DNA from: Chitinispirillum alkaliphilum
GTDB lineage: Bacteria; Fibrobacterota; Chitinivibrionia; Chitinivibrionales; Chitinispirillaceae
Assembly: GCA_001045525.1 (NCBI GenBank)
Contig: LDWW01000013.1
Span: 1-64,000 of the forward strand
Direction of reading: 5' to 3'
Length of the DNA: 64,000 nt
The notes beneath the pieces are model-generated. The model was not told the origin of the DNA, ran no database searches, and saw only the letters and a list, made by a program, of their open reading frames with translations. Made by a program: the position numbers and the translations under genes. This document shows, in pieces, positions 7,071-17,244 of the stretch (its first letter is position 1; every line of letters begins with the position of its first letter).

Positions 7071-8471
7071 ATGAAACCATTACTCATAGTACTATTTTTG
7101 ATTTCAGTCTCACACTCACTTGAACACACCGAATTACACTCATTAGTCTCAGGATCACCACTATTTACCGGAAGAGATAACTACAATGTTTACGATGTAG
7201 CCGGATCCCCCCTGGGTCATTTTCAAAAAGGAATAACACGGCTTTCCCTGAGCTCCTCCTTCGATCGTTTGGGCTGGAATCAGGGGATAGATTCTGATTT
7301 GGAGGGAAACTGGTTTTCTGCCCCTCTTCTCAGAGCAGGCGAGCCACAAACCGCATTCTTTGAGCTGTTCTATCACCCAGCAGTTATGAGCGTCCAAAAC
7401 TCCGTTACATCAGAAAAACTCAGGCTCCCCCTTCACCGTTTCGGCCTGACACTTGGAGGAAAATCCCGTTCCGATGTTATTCAGGTTTCGCTCACAGCTA
7501 CAGGGTTTTACGGAAAACAATCTATGGCTCTCTCTGATAATGAGCGGATAAAAATGGGCCTTGACCTGATAAGAATCGATTTGGCAACCCGAATTCATGA
7601 GCTTGCAAGCCTGGGGTTTCACATTGGTGGGGATGCACAAATTGACACACTCTTCGGCAGTACCGGTTATGCAGACCGCTGGTTTAAAGGCCATGCTCCG
7701 GCGCTTGGAGCATATATTGACTTCGGAAATGAAGATTTCCCGCTCAGAAGCATCGCTGCATTTGACTACTCCATAAGCAGATTTTTATATGTCTCACCCC
7801 TTGGAGACAATGACGCCATAAGGAACGATTCAATCGCGTTTAGATGGCAAACAACAGGGGACATAAATGCAGCAGATTTTCTGTTTGAACCGGCATTTCT
7901 CTTTGGTATATCAAACAACAGAACAAAACTTTTTTACCCTACAGAAAGCAATGACAACCCCTTTAACTTAGGTACCGAAAGGGGCTTTAACTGGAATGAA
8001 ATGAAAACGCAGATCGGGTTTGGGACATCGGTGGGTCTGAAAGAGTATGTCACACTTTGGGGAGAATACTTATTTACCGGCAGAGTTTTAAAACCCGGAG
8101 AGAATTTTTTAACAGAAGATATGAATCGTTCAGCTCACCTTGTAAACATCGGTATCAGAACCGATATACATAACTACGCACTGCAGCTTAAAGATTCACG
8201 TCTTTCACCAAGAATCGGGTTCTTTTTCCAGGACAGCCACTCAAACAACCCTTTCCCCCACCCTTTTACTTCATCTAATCAGTTCTGGAGATACAATCCG
8301 GATTTAACATTCTCGGTTTATCAGAAAACAAGCGGGTTTCTATTGGGTCTTGAGGGCTCTGCTGGTGAACACTTCATTTACGACATGTATCTGTCTTTTC
8401 TAAACAGGGATTCAGAAGATATTTCCCGAAGCGGAACAGGGTTTGGCTTAAAAGTGGGCCTTGAGCTTTAA
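7071..8471 (+). CDS. Predicted outer-membrane beta-barrel protein
   Basis: This encodes a 466-residue exported protein. Residues 1-16 are a signal peptide (MKPLLIVLFLISVSHS). The mature part is made of alternating amphipathic strands with aromatic residues, typical of a barrel, and ends in GFGLKVGLEL (terminal hydrophobic residue). The ATG at 7071 is chosen because of AAAGGA upstream and the signal peptide; the frame is open further upstream without these. It ends only 4 bp from the convergent rpoD stop. No specific porin or transporter family is recognised, and no partner gene is near. Confidence 0.65.
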   Translation: MKPLLIVLFLISVSHSLEHTELHSLVSGSPLFTGRDNYNVYDVAGSPLGHFQKGITRLSLSSSFDRLGWNQGIDSDLEGNWFSAPLLRAGEPQTAFFELFYHPAVMSVQNSVTSEKLRLPLHRFGLTLGGKSRSDVIQVSLTATGFYGKQSMALSDNERIKMGLDLIRIDLATRIHELASLGFHIGGDAQIDTLFGSTGYADRWFKGHAPALGAYIDFGNEDFPLRSIAAFDYSISRFLYVSPLGDNDAIRNDSIAFRWQTTGDINAADFLFEPAFLFGISNNRTKLFYPTESNDNPFNLGTERGFNWNEMKTQIGFGTSVGLKEYVTLWGEYLFTGRVLKPGENFLTEDMNRSAHLVNIGIRTDIHNYALQLKDSRLSPRIGFFFQDSHSNNPFPHPFTSSNQFWRYNPDLTFSVYQKTSGFLLGLEGSAGEHFIYDMYLSFLNRDSEDISRSGTGFGLKVGLEL

Positions 8472-8475
8472 GAAG

Positions 8476-10020
8476 CTATTCGGAATCATCCTCGTTGAGT
8501 GTTTCGCTCCTCTCCTCGCTCCAGGGCTGAAGCTGACGGGTACGACTCGGGTGCTTGAGTTTGTCAAGTGCCTTTGTTTCAATTTGTCTGACCCGCTCCC
8601 TTGAGATCTGAAAAATCTCTCCAATCTCCTTGAGCGTTTTAATCCGGCCATCATCCAATCCAAACCGCATTACAACTATCTCTTTCTCTTTCTGAGCAAG
8701 AGAATCAAGCACCTGCTTTATCTGATCCCGGAGATGGATCAGGGAAATTCTTTGCGAGGGATCAATCACCTTGGTGTCTTCAATGTATTCCCCAACAGTA
8801 CTGCCGTTGTTCTCCCCTACTTCCATGTCAAGTGAAATAGGTTCCATGGAATATTCAAGCGCAAGCTGCACCTTGCTTACCGGGACCCCAAGCTCTTCTG
8901 CCAGCTCCTGATGTGACGGTTCATACCCATACTCCATCACCCAGTTTTTGCACAGGCGAATCGTTTTATTCACAAGATCCAGTGTATTTGCGGGTATTCT
9001 TATCGCCTTTGATTTATCATTTATAGCTCTTGAGATCGCCTGGCGTATCCACCATGTTGCATAGGTTGAGAACTTGTACCCTTTTCTGTAATCAAAATTC
9101 TCTACAGCTTTAATTAACCCCCTGTTACCCTCCTGTATTAGATCAATGATCTCCATTCCTCTGAGGATATATTTTTTAGCTATACTCACCACCAGACGCA
9201 CGTTAGCCTCGATTATTGCGCACTTGGCCTGATTTCTGACCTCTTCCCAGTGGGTGAACTGATCCAGTTCTTCCTGAAGGTTACTGTCGCAGAGAAATTG
9301 TTTGTACTTTTCGAGTATGAGTTCGATCTGTTTGGAGTTGAGCTTGAGATTTCTGCACAGGTTGACACACTCATCCTGGAGCTGGTTTATCTTTTGTCTT
9401 GCCGCATTTGTTTTATCCGATCTTAGATTGGCGACACCGGTGTTTTTGCGCTTAACCAGAGTGATGACTTTAAGAAACTGCTTTCTCAGATCCTCAAACT
9501 GCTCCTCATCTTTATTCTGATCATTTTCAAGCTGAAGGACATCAATGCACTGCACCTGCTCCTTTTTCAACTCGTCAGCAAGATGATAGAGGCTCTCAAG
9601 TGCACAGGTTGACCTGAATGCCATGTCGAAAAGTTTACCCTGAGCAAACTCAATCTGCATCGCATACTCTATCTCTTCATCCTTGGAAAGAAGAGGAACT
9701 TTTCCCACACTATGGAGATAAAGCCAGGTGGGGTCGGTATAGTGAGCGGGTTTGCGGCTGGAGATGGTTCTGCGGGATTTTCTTTCATATAAAGGAGACG
9801 GCTTTTCCTTTACGAAACTGTTTATTGGAATGTCTTCTTCGGTAAGAGTCTTCTTTATCTTTTCTGTATCGAATGGAGAAGAGGAGATGTCTTCAACCTG
9901 GGCTTCGGTAACAAACCCCTGAAGAGCAGCTAATTTTCTCAGTCTAAGTATCTTCTTATCCTCTTTAGAAGAGGAATTTGCCTCTTTTCTACCCTTAACT
10001 GACTCTTTTTTCCTGATCAT
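8476..10020 (-). CDS. rpoD: Primary RNA polymerase sigma factor (sigma-70/SigA)
   Basis: This is the 514-residue housekeeping sigma factor that directs RNA polymerase to -35/-10 promoters. Region 1.2 lies at about 94-128 ([21 protein letters not shown]), then a non-conserved insert (about 130-260), region 2 at 270-345 with [11 protein letters not shown], the [14 protein letters not shown] core and the -10 reading [10 protein letters not shown], region 3, and region 4.2 near 465-490 with the [15 protein letters not shown] helix-turn-helix. A large region 1.1 is replaced by a short basic N-terminus. It follows dnaG after 2 bp, the classic macromolecular-synthesis pairing. Confidence 0.97.
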   Translation of the reverse strand: MIRKKESVKGRKEANSSSKEDKKILRLRKLAALQGFVTEAQVEDISSSPFDTEKIKKTLTEEDIPINSFVKEKPSPLYERKSRRTISSRKPAHYTDPTWLYLHSVGKVPLLSKDEEIEYAMQIEFAQGKLFDMAFRSTCALESLYHLADELKKEQVQCIDVLQLENDQNKDEEQFEDLRKQFLKVITLVKRKNTGVANLRSDKTNAARQKINQLQDECVNLCRNLKLNSKQIELILEKYKQFLCDSNLQEELDQFTHWEEVRNQAKCAIIEANVRLVVSIAKKYILRGMEIIDLIQEGNRGLIKAVENFDYRKGYKFSTYATWWIRQAISRAINDKSKAIRIPANTLDLVNKTIRLCKNWVMEYGYEPSHQELAEELGVPVSKVQLALEYSMEPISLDMEVGENNGSTVGEYIEDTKVIDPSQRISLIHLRDQIKQVLDSLAQKEKEIVVMRFGLDDGRIKTLKEIGEIFQISRERVRQIETKALDKLKHPSRTRQLQPWSEERSETLNEDDSE

Positions 10021-10022
10021 TA

Positions 10023-11777
10023 CTAATCCAACTCTTTCAATTGCGTTGAAAATTCCTTCAGCTGCTCAAGATAACCCATTCTGTTTTCAGGATCGTTTTT
10101 AAGCTTATGCCTCAAACTAACAATTTCATGGCGCAAAAACTTTTTCCTAAGAAATATAATCTTCTGCACCATATCATCGTGAATATGATCGGTCAGTGCA
10201 GGACTCACCATAAGCATAGATAGAATATTTCTCAGCTTCAGATCACCCGCCTCGTCCAGGATAGAGTCAAGACTGCCATTCCTGGCGTAACTGTCCAATA
10301 TTATTGAATATATATTCTTGGATAGTTTATTTGTAAGGGTTTGAGGAGCAACATACTGTTTTGCCTGGTCAATAAGTGAGGGACTGGTCAGAAGGATTCT
10401 CAGAAAATTACCCTCCAAACTGTTCAGAAACTGTTTGTTGTTCACAGATTCCGTCTGAGGATTTTCCTCCAGATCACTCCTTTCCCCTCTGAATATTTTC
10501 GTTACGTGGTGGACACTGATATCCAGCTTTTCAGAAAGTTCCTTTGCGAATTCATCTCTGATAAGCGGATCACTCAGAGATTTCATATAGGGGGTAAGCT
10601 TCTCAATGATCTGCTTTTTTCCAAATGCAGAGCTGCTGTCATTTTCCGAGACTGTTTTATCAATCATAAATGTAAATGCCGGAGTAGCTCTCTCTGCAAG
10701 TTTCAGAAACTCATTCTTACCATTTTCCTTTATAAACGAATCGGGATCATCCCCCGATGGAAGCTGCAGAATGAGGAGGTTGAGATTGCTTGGCGCAAGA
10801 ACAAAAACAGCCCGCTGTGCAGCGTTGACACCCGCAACATCCCCGTCAAAAACCAATACCGCTTTTTGGGTAAAGCGGCGAATCAGATGCGCATGCTCAT
10901 TGGTGAATGCGGTGCCTGAAGTTGCCGCCACATTGCAGATCCCTGCCTGATAAAGTGAGAGGTAATCCATATACCCCTCAACTATAAGCATATAACCCTT
11001 ATCCCTTATACTCTGTCTTGCCTTGTGGATGCCGTACAGAACACGGTTTTTCCTGTAAAGAGCGGTTTCAGGAGAGTTGAGGTATTTGGGCTGGCAATTT
11101 TTATCCATCCCTCTGCCGGCAAATGCAATTATTTTCCCGGTGAAATCATGTATGGGGAAAATGATTCTGTTTCTGAACCGGTCATAAACACTTCCGCTCT
11201 CTTTTTGCACCGCTAACCCGCACTCTACGATCAGTGGAAGTGGTACGTTGTTTTTCTGAAGATAGTCGCAGAGTCCGGACCACTGGTCGGGGGCATATCC
11301 CAGACCAAACTCCTTTACTGTCTGAGCCTTAAGATCCCTTGATTTAAAATAACTTACAGCCTGCGATGAGGATCGGATACAACTGTAGTAGTACCTTGCC
11401 GCAAGAGAGTGTATCTCCAGAAGATCTGTTTTTTTGGCTGACTGGTCTCTGTTGGAATGCTGATCAGTTTGATTGTGATCTCTTTTAAGAACCACACCTG
11501 TTTCGTCGGCAAGAATTTTCAGTGCTTCACTGAAATCTACATTCTCTATTTCCTGGATGAACGAAAAAACATCCCCGCCTTTTCCACATCCAAAACAGTG
11601 AAAAAAGCCCTGGACTGGGTTTACGTTGAATGATGGGGTTTTCTCTTTGTGAAACGGGCAGAGCCCTTTGAATGTTTGTCCTGTCTGCTTGAGATTAACA
11701 TACCTGCTGACGATGCCAACAATGTCAGCTCTGTTTCGAATATCCTCTTTGGCAGTATCATCAAATCTAAGAGACAT
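10023..11777 (-). CDS. dnaG: DNA primase
   Basis: This 584-residue primase makes the RNA primers used in replication. The CHC2 zinc ribbon uses Cys40, His43, Cys61 and Cys64 ([13 protein letters not shown] and HCFGCGKGG). The RNA-polymerase core and Toprim domain follow ([10 protein letters not shown] near 263; [10 protein letters not shown] near 311). The C-terminal ~150 residues are helical and poorly conserved, as expected for the helicase-interaction domain. It precedes rpoD with only 2 bp between stop and start codons. Its own ribosome site is weak. Confidence 0.97.
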   Translation of the reverse strand: MSLRFDDTAKEDIRNRADIVGIVSRYVNLKQTGQTFKGLCPFHKEKTPSFNVNPVQGFFHCFGCGKGGDVFSFIQEIENVDFSEALKILADETGVVLKRDHNQTDQHSNRDQSAKKTDLLEIHSLAARYYYSCIRSSSQAVSYFKSRDLKAQTVKEFGLGYAPDQWSGLCDYLQKNNVPLPLIVECGLAVQKESGSVYDRFRNRIIFPIHDFTGKIIAFAGRGMDKNCQPKYLNSPETALYRKNRVLYGIHKARQSIRDKGYMLIVEGYMDYLSLYQAGICNVAATSGTAFTNEHAHLIRRFTQKAVLVFDGDVAGVNAAQRAVFVLAPSNLNLLILQLPSGDDPDSFIKENGKNEFLKLAERATPAFTFMIDKTVSENDSSSAFGKKQIIEKLTPYMKSLSDPLIRDEFAKELSEKLDISVHHVTKIFRGERSDLEENPQTESVNNKQFLNSLEGNFLRILLTSPSLIDQAKQYVAPQTLTNKLSKNIYSIILDSYARNGSLDSILDEAGDLKLRNILSMLMVSPALTDHIHDDMVQKIIFLRKKFLRHEIVSLRHKLKNDPENRMGYLEQLKEFSTQLKELD

Positions 11778-11870
11778 TACAACGGGTCACTTTATGAAAA
11801 GAAGAGATCAGGTTTTGAAAATTCTCTTTAAAATATCATCTGAACCCCTCAAATCTCAAATCTTATGGGG

Positions 11871-11899
11871 AAGAAAAGAGCTACCCCTAAAGGCAGCTC
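11871..11899 (-). terminator. Intrinsic terminator of nagB
   Basis: On the minus strand GAGCTGCC pairs with GGTAGCTC (one G-U pair), followed by TTTTCTT. It lies 15 bp after the nagB stop and separates it from dnaG. Confidence 0.75.
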
Positions 11900-11914
11900 C
11901 CCTGATTACTCTGT

Positions 11915-12730
11915 TTAGGCGAGATTGTACTGCTTTTTCATCTTCTCGGTATGGATATGATGATCCAGCCCCTTAAGCTTTGAGGCTGCATCCTTATCAA
12001 GAACAACGGTGATGCCTCCGCTGTGAAGCTGTATGGCTGTTGCGGTAATCTGTGAAGTCACAGGACCTTCGAGCGCTTTAGCTACTATATCAGCCTTTTT
12101 TGCGCCATTTGCAAGCATCATGATATTCCTTGCATCCAAAATGGTACCTACACCCATTGTAAGTGCAAAATGAGGCATCTCTTCTCTGCTCACTCCTGCT
12201 TTTTTATAGAAACTCTCATAGTTATCATCGAGAGTCTGCTGTGCAAGAGCCTGAATGCTGGTTCTTGACCTCAGTGAGGTACCCGGTTCGTTAAATGCCC
12301 AGTGACCATCGCCGCCAATACCAAGCAGCTGAAGGTCAATTCCACCAGCCTCCCTAATCATCTCTTCATATTTCTTACAAAACTCAGCCGGATTGTCCGT
12401 AAGACCGTCAGGAATATTGGTATTCTCTTTTTTGATATTTATGTGTTTGAACAACTCTTCATGCATGAATCTGGCATAACTCTGATCCGAGCTGTATGGT
12501 TTCTCAAGATCGATCCCCACACCAATGTACTCATCGAGATTAAAAGTCTTAACATTAGAAAAATCAAGACCCTCCTGGTGCATCCTGATAAGCTCTTTAT
12601 AAGTCCCAACAGGTGTTCCACCTGTGGCTAATCCAAGAACACAATCCGGTTTTGACCTTACAAATGAAGCAATCTTTTCAGCTGCGTATTTGCTTATAGA
12701 CTCGTAATCATCCCTTACAATAATATCCAT
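11915..12730 (-). CDS. nagB: Glucosamine-6-phosphate deaminase
   Basis: This 272-residue enzyme converts glucosamine-6-phosphate to fructose-6-phosphate and ammonia, the last step of GlcNAc/GlcN use. Family motifs are clear: the N-terminal VLGLATGGTPVGTYKEL phosphate loop, FNLDEYIG with the catalytic Asp, and GIGGDGHWAFNEPG. The ATG at 12730 is chosen because AAAGGAG lies upstream and MDIIVRDDYES is the usual first strand; the frame runs further upstream without support. It is divergent from the GH9 gene, which may supply its amino sugar. Confidence 0.95.
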   Translation of the reverse strand: MDIIVRDDYESISKYAAEKIASFVRSKPDCVLGLATGGTPVGTYKELIRMHQEGLDFSNVKTFNLDEYIGVGIDLEKPYSSDQSYARFMHEELFKHINIKKENTNIPDGLTDNPAEFCKKYEEMIREAGGIDLQLLGIGGDGHWAFNEPGTSLRSRTSIQALAQQTLDDNYESFYKKAGVSREEMPHFALTMGVGTILDARNIMMLANGAKKADIVAKALEGPVTSQITATAIQLHSGGITVVLDKDAASKLKGLDHHIHTEKMKKQYNLA

Positions 12731-12894
12731 TGCATTTTCTCCTTTAATGAGTTCAAATGAATATGTTTTGATCTGACCCGGCAAACATTTAATAAGTAAC
12801 AGAAGAATATAGGTGTTCGGTAATTTAATGTCAATTGTATTGGATGCGGGCACTTAAAAACGGTTTAAATCTTTACAGGACTAAAACCGAACAT

Positions 12895-12911
12895 CCTTGC
12901 AACAGGCAAGG
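12895..12911. promoter_or_regulatory. Inverted repeat in nagB/GH9 intergenic region
   Basis: CCTTGC-AACAG-GCAAGG lies between the divergent nagB and GH9 genes, 57 bp before the GH9 start. It could be an operator shared by both genes or a small hairpin in an RNA. No known regulator consensus is matched. Confidence 0.35.
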
Positions 12912-12967
12912 TTCTTTTCTATTTTGAATAGTACTAAAAACGATTCAGCATACGAAAGGTGCACTAT

Positions 12968-14680
12968 ATGTCTACATCACAGATTCTTATCAATCAGGTG
13001 GGGTATAACATTTCAGAGATAAAAAAAGCTGTCCTTCAAACCAGCAACCCGATAAAAACACCTGTGAAATTTCATCTTATCTATAATTCAGGACAGGAAA
13101 TCCAGGAATTCCAATCCAATCAATCCTCTCCGGTAGAGGGCTGGTCGGGAAGATACTTTTCAGTTCTTGATTTCTCCAGCTTCAACCATAAGGGACGTTT
13201 CAGAATCAAGGCACAATTCGGAGATGAAACAGTTGTTTCAGATATGTTCTATATAGAAGACAATCTTCTATTCAACTCCCTTGCAGCTCCGGTACTTGGC
13301 TTCTTTTACGGAATGCGCAGCTACATCGACGACCGTTTTGTTTCCTTTATCGACAAACCGGAGAAAATAAAGGATGTTTCTGGTGGCTGGGATGATGCTT
13401 CAGCAGATACCGGGAAGTACCTCTCCCATCTCTCATATGCCAACTATTTCAACCCGCAGCACTCACCCATGGTGGTATGGAGCATTTTAAAATCCCTCTC
13501 AGTTAACTGTCTTGGTTTTCTGGGACTCGAAAAAGAGATGCAGGAAGAGGCTATTTGGGGAGCAGACTTTCTTGTGAGAATGTTTGACCGGGATGGTTTT
13601 TTCTACACCAATGTGTTTGACCGCTGGGGGATGGATGACAAGCGGGTAATTTGTGCATACAAATACAGAAGCGGAGAGAAAAACGAGCGATATCAGGCAG
13701 CCTACAGGGAAGGGGCCGGGATGTCCATTGCCGCACTCGCCCGAATGGCCAGATACAATTATTCCGGAACTTATTGCGCCGCTGTATACCTCGATACCGC
13801 AGAAACCGCTTTTGCCCATCTTGAAGAAAACAACCTGAAATATCTCGAAAACGGGCGGGAGAACATTATAGATTACTACTGTGCACTAATCGCTTCAACA
13901 GAACTGTTTAAAACCACACAAAACCAAAAATACAGCGACGCCGCACAAAAGTATGCCCAAAAGCTGCTCTCACTGCAAACCCCCCAAGGCTGGTTCCGTT
14001 CAGAGGAAAACTCTGAACGCCCATTTTTCCACGGAGTAGATGAGGGCCTTGTGATCATTGCGCTTTGCGAATTTATAGAGTGCTTTGGCACAGAGGAACA
14101 ATATTGCGAGGCAGTAGCCAAATCTGCTGAATTCTATATCGACATTACAAATAAGGATCCAAACCCGTTCAGTTATGTTAAGCAGTACCGAAGTGCATTC
14201 AAGGATGATAAACTTCTGCCGCCTGAAACCGCATTTTTCATGCCCCACGACAATGAGACAGGCTATTGGTGGCAGGGAGAAAATGCACGTATCGCCTCCC
14301 TTTCCTCTGCTCTTGTATTAGCGTACAAACTGCTTCCCACAAGACTTGAGAAAAGCGTTGAGGATATTCGGCAGATATCTATTTCCCAGATAGACTGGAT
14401 TTTAGGAAAAAACCCTTTTGGGATCTGCATGGTATGTGGTTCTGGATATCACGATTACCCTGATCTTCAGGCCGCTGCGGGCAAGTTTACCCGAACCAAT
14501 GTGGTTGGGGGGATATGTAACGGAATCACCTCCAGAGAAGGCCAGGAGAGTGATATACAGTGGATGGAAGATGATCATGCTGATTATTCAGTGGGAATAA
14601 ACTGGCGCTGGGCCGAGCAGTGGCTTCCTCACAACACCTGGTTTCTGCTTTCGATCTCAGCACACGATTCTATCCTGTAA
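12968..14680 (+). CDS. Glycoside hydrolase family 9, probable intracellular glucosaminidase type
   Basis: This is a 570-residue enzyme with no signal peptide. An N-terminal Ig-like domain (about 1-95, QILINQVGYN start) precedes the (alpha/alpha)6 barrel. The catalytic Asp region is GGWDDASADTGKYL followed by LSHLSYANYFNPQ, which resembles the VC0615/PBPRA0520 branch of GH9 (exo-beta-glucosaminidases acting on chitosan oligomers) more than secreted cellulases. The acidic WMEDDHADYS stretch near the end likely holds the general acid. ATG at 12968 has AAAGG at good spacing; a GTG 9 bp upstream is less likely. Divergence from nagB supports an amino-sugar substrate, but cello-oligosaccharides remain possible. 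Confidence 0.85.
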   Translation: MSTSQILINQVGYNISEIKKAVLQTSNPIKTPVKFHLIYNSGQEIQEFQSNQSSPVEGWSGRYFSVLDFSSFNHKGRFRIKAQFGDETVVSDMFYIEDNLLFNSLAAPVLGFFYGMRSYIDDRFVSFIDKPEKIKDVSGGWDDASADTGKYLSHLSYANYFNPQHSPMVVWSILKSLSVNCLGFLGLEKEMQEEAIWGADFLVRMFDRDGFFYTNVFDRWGMDDKRVICAYKYRSGEKNERYQAAYREGAGMSIAALARMARYNYSGTYCAAVYLDTAETAFAHLEENNLKYLENGRENIIDYYCALIASTELFKTTQNQKYSDAAQKYAQKLLSLQTPQGWFRSEENSERPFFHGVDEGLVIIALCEFIECFGTEEQYCEAVAKSAEFYIDITNKDPNPFSYVKQYRSAFKDDKLLPPETAFFMPHDNETGYWWQGENARIASLSSALVLAYKLLPTRLEKSVEDIRQISISQIDWILGKNPFGICMVCGSGYHDYPDLQAAAGKFTRTNVVGGICNGITSREGQESDIQWMEDDHADYSVGINWRWAEQWLPHNTWFLLSISAHDSIL

Positions 14681-14711
14681 TTCCGGAGGAGATAAGAGAG
14701 CACAAAGTTAA

Positions 14712-14748
14712 GCAGAGAGGCCCATTTTGATCAAAGGGGCCTCTCTGC
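14712..14748. terminator. Bidirectional hairpin between GH9 and DUF4954 genes
   Basis: A perfect 12-bp stem, GCAGAGAGGCCC (14712-14723) with GGGCCTCTCTGC (14737-14748), overlaps the DUF4954 stop codon. T-runs are weak on both sides, but the convergent placement fits a shared terminator. Confidence 0.7.
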
Positions 14749-16953
14749 CTTAGAATCCATTTGGATAAACTTTGAAATTTTTGTTTTATAAAGCTTGGTT
14801 TCATCTCTGATCTGCTGGACAAAACTGTTATCTTCAATATTTCCGATGGTGGCTTCCATTTCCTCTCTGTTTCTGTATACAGCCATCTGAAACAAACTCT
14901 CAAAATCCTTTTTCCTCGATTCATAAACTCTTTTGCAAATAGAATCCTGGATAATGCTCGACCTGTTTAATGCCTCAAGGTACTGGGAAGCAGAGAGAGT
15001 TTCCGTTTCAAACAGAAAACAGAGAACTGCCCAGGCATGTTTCTGTTTTTCAAGAGGATACTCTTCCCACAATTTATCATATTGGTTATGAATCTCATCC
15101 CAGGAGTTGAGTTTTTCAGAGATAATCAGCTCACAAAGATTTGCGACCTCTTTTGCAGGCAGGAGCTGCCCCCCGAGATTGGTCCAGTCTGTGACCCTTT
15201 TACCCTCCAGAATCTGCTGCATTTCGGAAAATCCGGTATCCTTTTTATGTTCAGAAAAAGCAAGTATGTTTTTTACTGCATAGAACAGAAGCATCTCTCT
15301 GTAGGCATGATACCCCTGGTGAGCTTTGGCAATCACACATTTCCTTTTTGACCTCTCCATGTCGTCCCCGCAGATCTCAAGCCCCTCCAGCTGATCGGCA
15401 GGCCCCATAAGAAGTTTCTTCCCCAAACAGGCGAGTTCTTTTGAATCCACCGGCTCTGAAGAGTTCTCGCGTTTCAGGTATGCCTTGGCAGTCCATTTTT
15501 CCAAAAGACCCATTGCGTGTATGATTTCCTCTGCAGTATCGGGGGCCAGGGGGTCTGATTCGATATTCTGGATTTTGTGCTTTCTTTTGTCCCGATTCTG
15601 GAATTTCCATGAGTTGCGTGACAGTGCATACATGTTGTAAAGCCACCAGAATGCAGGGATCACCTCGAGTTGGTTTTTGTGCACGTTGTTATTGAGAAGA
15701 GAGAACGGAACAGGGACATTGAGCTCTGAGGGGTAATCCCCTTTGCTCATCAGGACAAAAGAGGCAAAACAGCTCGGGTGTTTTATGCTGGTACATAATC
15801 CTGGCCAAAACCCCCTTCCCGCCTTCAGTTCATGATCATTTGAGCGGCTATTGTGATTTGATCCGATTGTTGCCCCCGCAGCCATATTACTCTGACCCAT
15901 AACTATGGAAGCTATAAGAAAGGAGTTGTTATGGTGCTGCTCATGGAAAGGGAATATCAGATTGTTGAGAACCTCACAGCAGGAAATGGTGGAGTTGTCA
16001 CCGAGATAGGAGTTTATTAGCCTTGCGCCGTATTTGAGATTGGAGCTGTTCCCCAAAACAAACCGTACTGCTTTACACCCGTAGAAAATGTTGCACCCGT
16101 ACCCAACGATTCCGTTCACAAGCTCCACACCCTCTCCGATCTGGGTTGACTCTGCTTCATCGGAGTTGATTGTGAGATTTTTAAGTTTGTTTGCCCCCTT
16201 GATATAGGCGTTGGATCCGACCTTTACATCTTTAAGGATACGGGAGTTCTTAATCACACAGTGGTTTCCAACCGTCCCGTAATAGCCCCGCCTTGAGTCG
16301 AAATTGTTTTGGGTTATTTGATTGAACCTGTTAAGCAGTTTATCGTTATCGCGATATTTGGCCCAAAGATATGCATCCGCCGAAACCATTCCATCAAAGG
16401 GCATTACCTGACGTCCCCCATTTTCATTCATCAGGTCCATCCATACCCTCACCTCTTCGGGTTCCCCTGTTTTGACTATACCGTTTCCAAACTTTGCATG
16501 GTTGGTGGTGTGCATTTCATCGATATTTGCCAAAATACACTGATTACCTATAATGTAATGGGCAAGATAGCTAACGTTGTGAATAGCCACATCGTTGCCG
16601 ATGTCACAGGATACTATAAGGCTGTTGTAGATTCCGGTTGGTAATTGAAGATCGTGATGTTCCAGTACAGAATTTTGAAGCCGTCCGATACGAACCAGAC
16701 CAAAAAATGAACAGTTTTTTATGAAATCGGGATTGAAATCATCAGTGACCAGAAAATTATCCCAGCTATCAGCGTTGTTGTTGTTTTTTACCAGATTCTC
16801 AAGCTCATTGGCCCTGAGATGACGCCATTTGGGGAGTGGCTGGGGACTTTGAATATTTCGAAGCGTATATTGATCCTGATCTTTACTCAGATACTCCTTT
16901 GGAATAAACTGCTGCCCCATGCTGTCTGCCGGTTTTAAGGATACTCTATTCAT
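14731..16953 (-). CDS. DUF4954 family protein with left-handed beta-helix
   Basis: This is a 740-residue protein. Residues about 85-400 contain isoleucine/valine/asparagine-rich hexapeptide-like turns (GNDVAIHNVSYLAHYIIGNQ, VKVGSNAYIKGANKL) of a left-handed beta-helix as in acyl- and nucleotidyl-transferases. The C-terminal ~250 residues are helical. The overall form matches DUF4954 proteins known from Bacteroidetes and spirochaetes; their biochemical role is not established, though a sugar-nucleotide or acetyltransfer link is often guessed. It is transcribed alone, from a sigma-54-like promoter at 17016-17031. Confidence 0.7.
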   Translation of the reverse strand: MNRVSLKPADSMGQQFIPKEYLSKDQDQYTLRNIQSPQPLPKWRHLRANELENLVKNNNNADSWDNFLVTDDFNPDFIKNCSFFGLVRIGRLQNSVLEHHDLQLPTGIYNSLIVSCDIGNDVAIHNVSYLAHYIIGNQCILANIDEMHTTNHAKFGNGIVKTGEPEEVRVWMDLMNENGGRQVMPFDGMVSADAYLWAKYRDNDKLLNRFNQITQNNFDSRRGYYGTVGNHCVIKNSRILKDVKVGSNAYIKGANKLKNLTINSDEAESTQIGEGVELVNGIVGYGCNIFYGCKAVRFVLGNSSNLKYGARLINSYLGDNSTISCCEVLNNLIFPFHEQHHNNSFLIASIVMGQSNMAAGATIGSNHNSRSNDHELKAGRGFWPGLCTSIKHPSCFASFVLMSKGDYPSELNVPVPFSLLNNNVHKNQLEVIPAFWWLYNMYALSRNSWKFQNRDKRKHKIQNIESDPLAPDTAEEIIHAMGLLEKWTAKAYLKRENSSEPVDSKELACLGKKLLMGPADQLEGLEICGDDMERSKRKCVIAKAHQGYHAYREMLLFYAVKNILAFSEHKKDTGFSEMQQILEGKRVTDWTNLGGQLLPAKEVANLCELIISEKLNSWDEIHNQYDKLWEEYPLEKQKHAWAVLCFLFETETLSASQYLEALNRSSIIQDSICKRVYESRKKDFESLFQMAVYRNREEMEATIGNIEDNSFVQQIRDETKLYKTKISKFIQMDSKAERPL

Positions 16954-17015
16954 ATTGGTATTTTTCCGGTTTGATTATGTTATAAAATTCCAGGAAGATT
17001 TTTCAGGAATGATAA

Positions 17016-17031
17016 TGCAATCACTTTGCCA
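17016..17031 (-). promoter_or_regulatory. Sigma-54-like promoter of DUF4954 gene
   Basis: TGGCAAA-GTGA-TTGCA on the minus strand; the -12 element is the exact consensus, and GG to GC spacing is correct. The predicted start of transcription is about 50 bp before the ATG at 16953. Confidence 0.6.
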
Positions 17032-17176
17032 ACAAAAAAATAGCACTGCGGGATAAACCAAGTCAAATTGGGGTAACTTTATTTTGCCATGACTTGTTAA
17101 AATGAGAAAGGTGTAAGCTTTAGGGATGAAGTTTTATCTTTGGCGTTAAACTGCAGATTCCAATGTACACAAGTGA

Positions 17177-17210
17177 AAAAGACAGAACACACCCGGGTGC
17201 CCTGTCTTTT
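17177..17210. terminator. Terminator after acyl-CoA dehydrogenase gene
   Basis: AAAAGACAG (17177-17185) pairs with CTGTCTTTT (17202-17210); the loop contains the palindrome CACCCGGGTG. On the minus strand the 3' arm ends in T-rich sequence, about 35 bp after the stop at 17245. Confidence 0.75.
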
Positions 17211-17244
17211 GTCGAGTAGAAATTTTGAAGCAGAAAGTGCCTGA

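Noticed and set aside
12861-12889. CGGTTT ... AAACCG inverted repeat near nagB
   Set aside because: Short, AT-rich arms with a long loop; expected by chance in such DNA.
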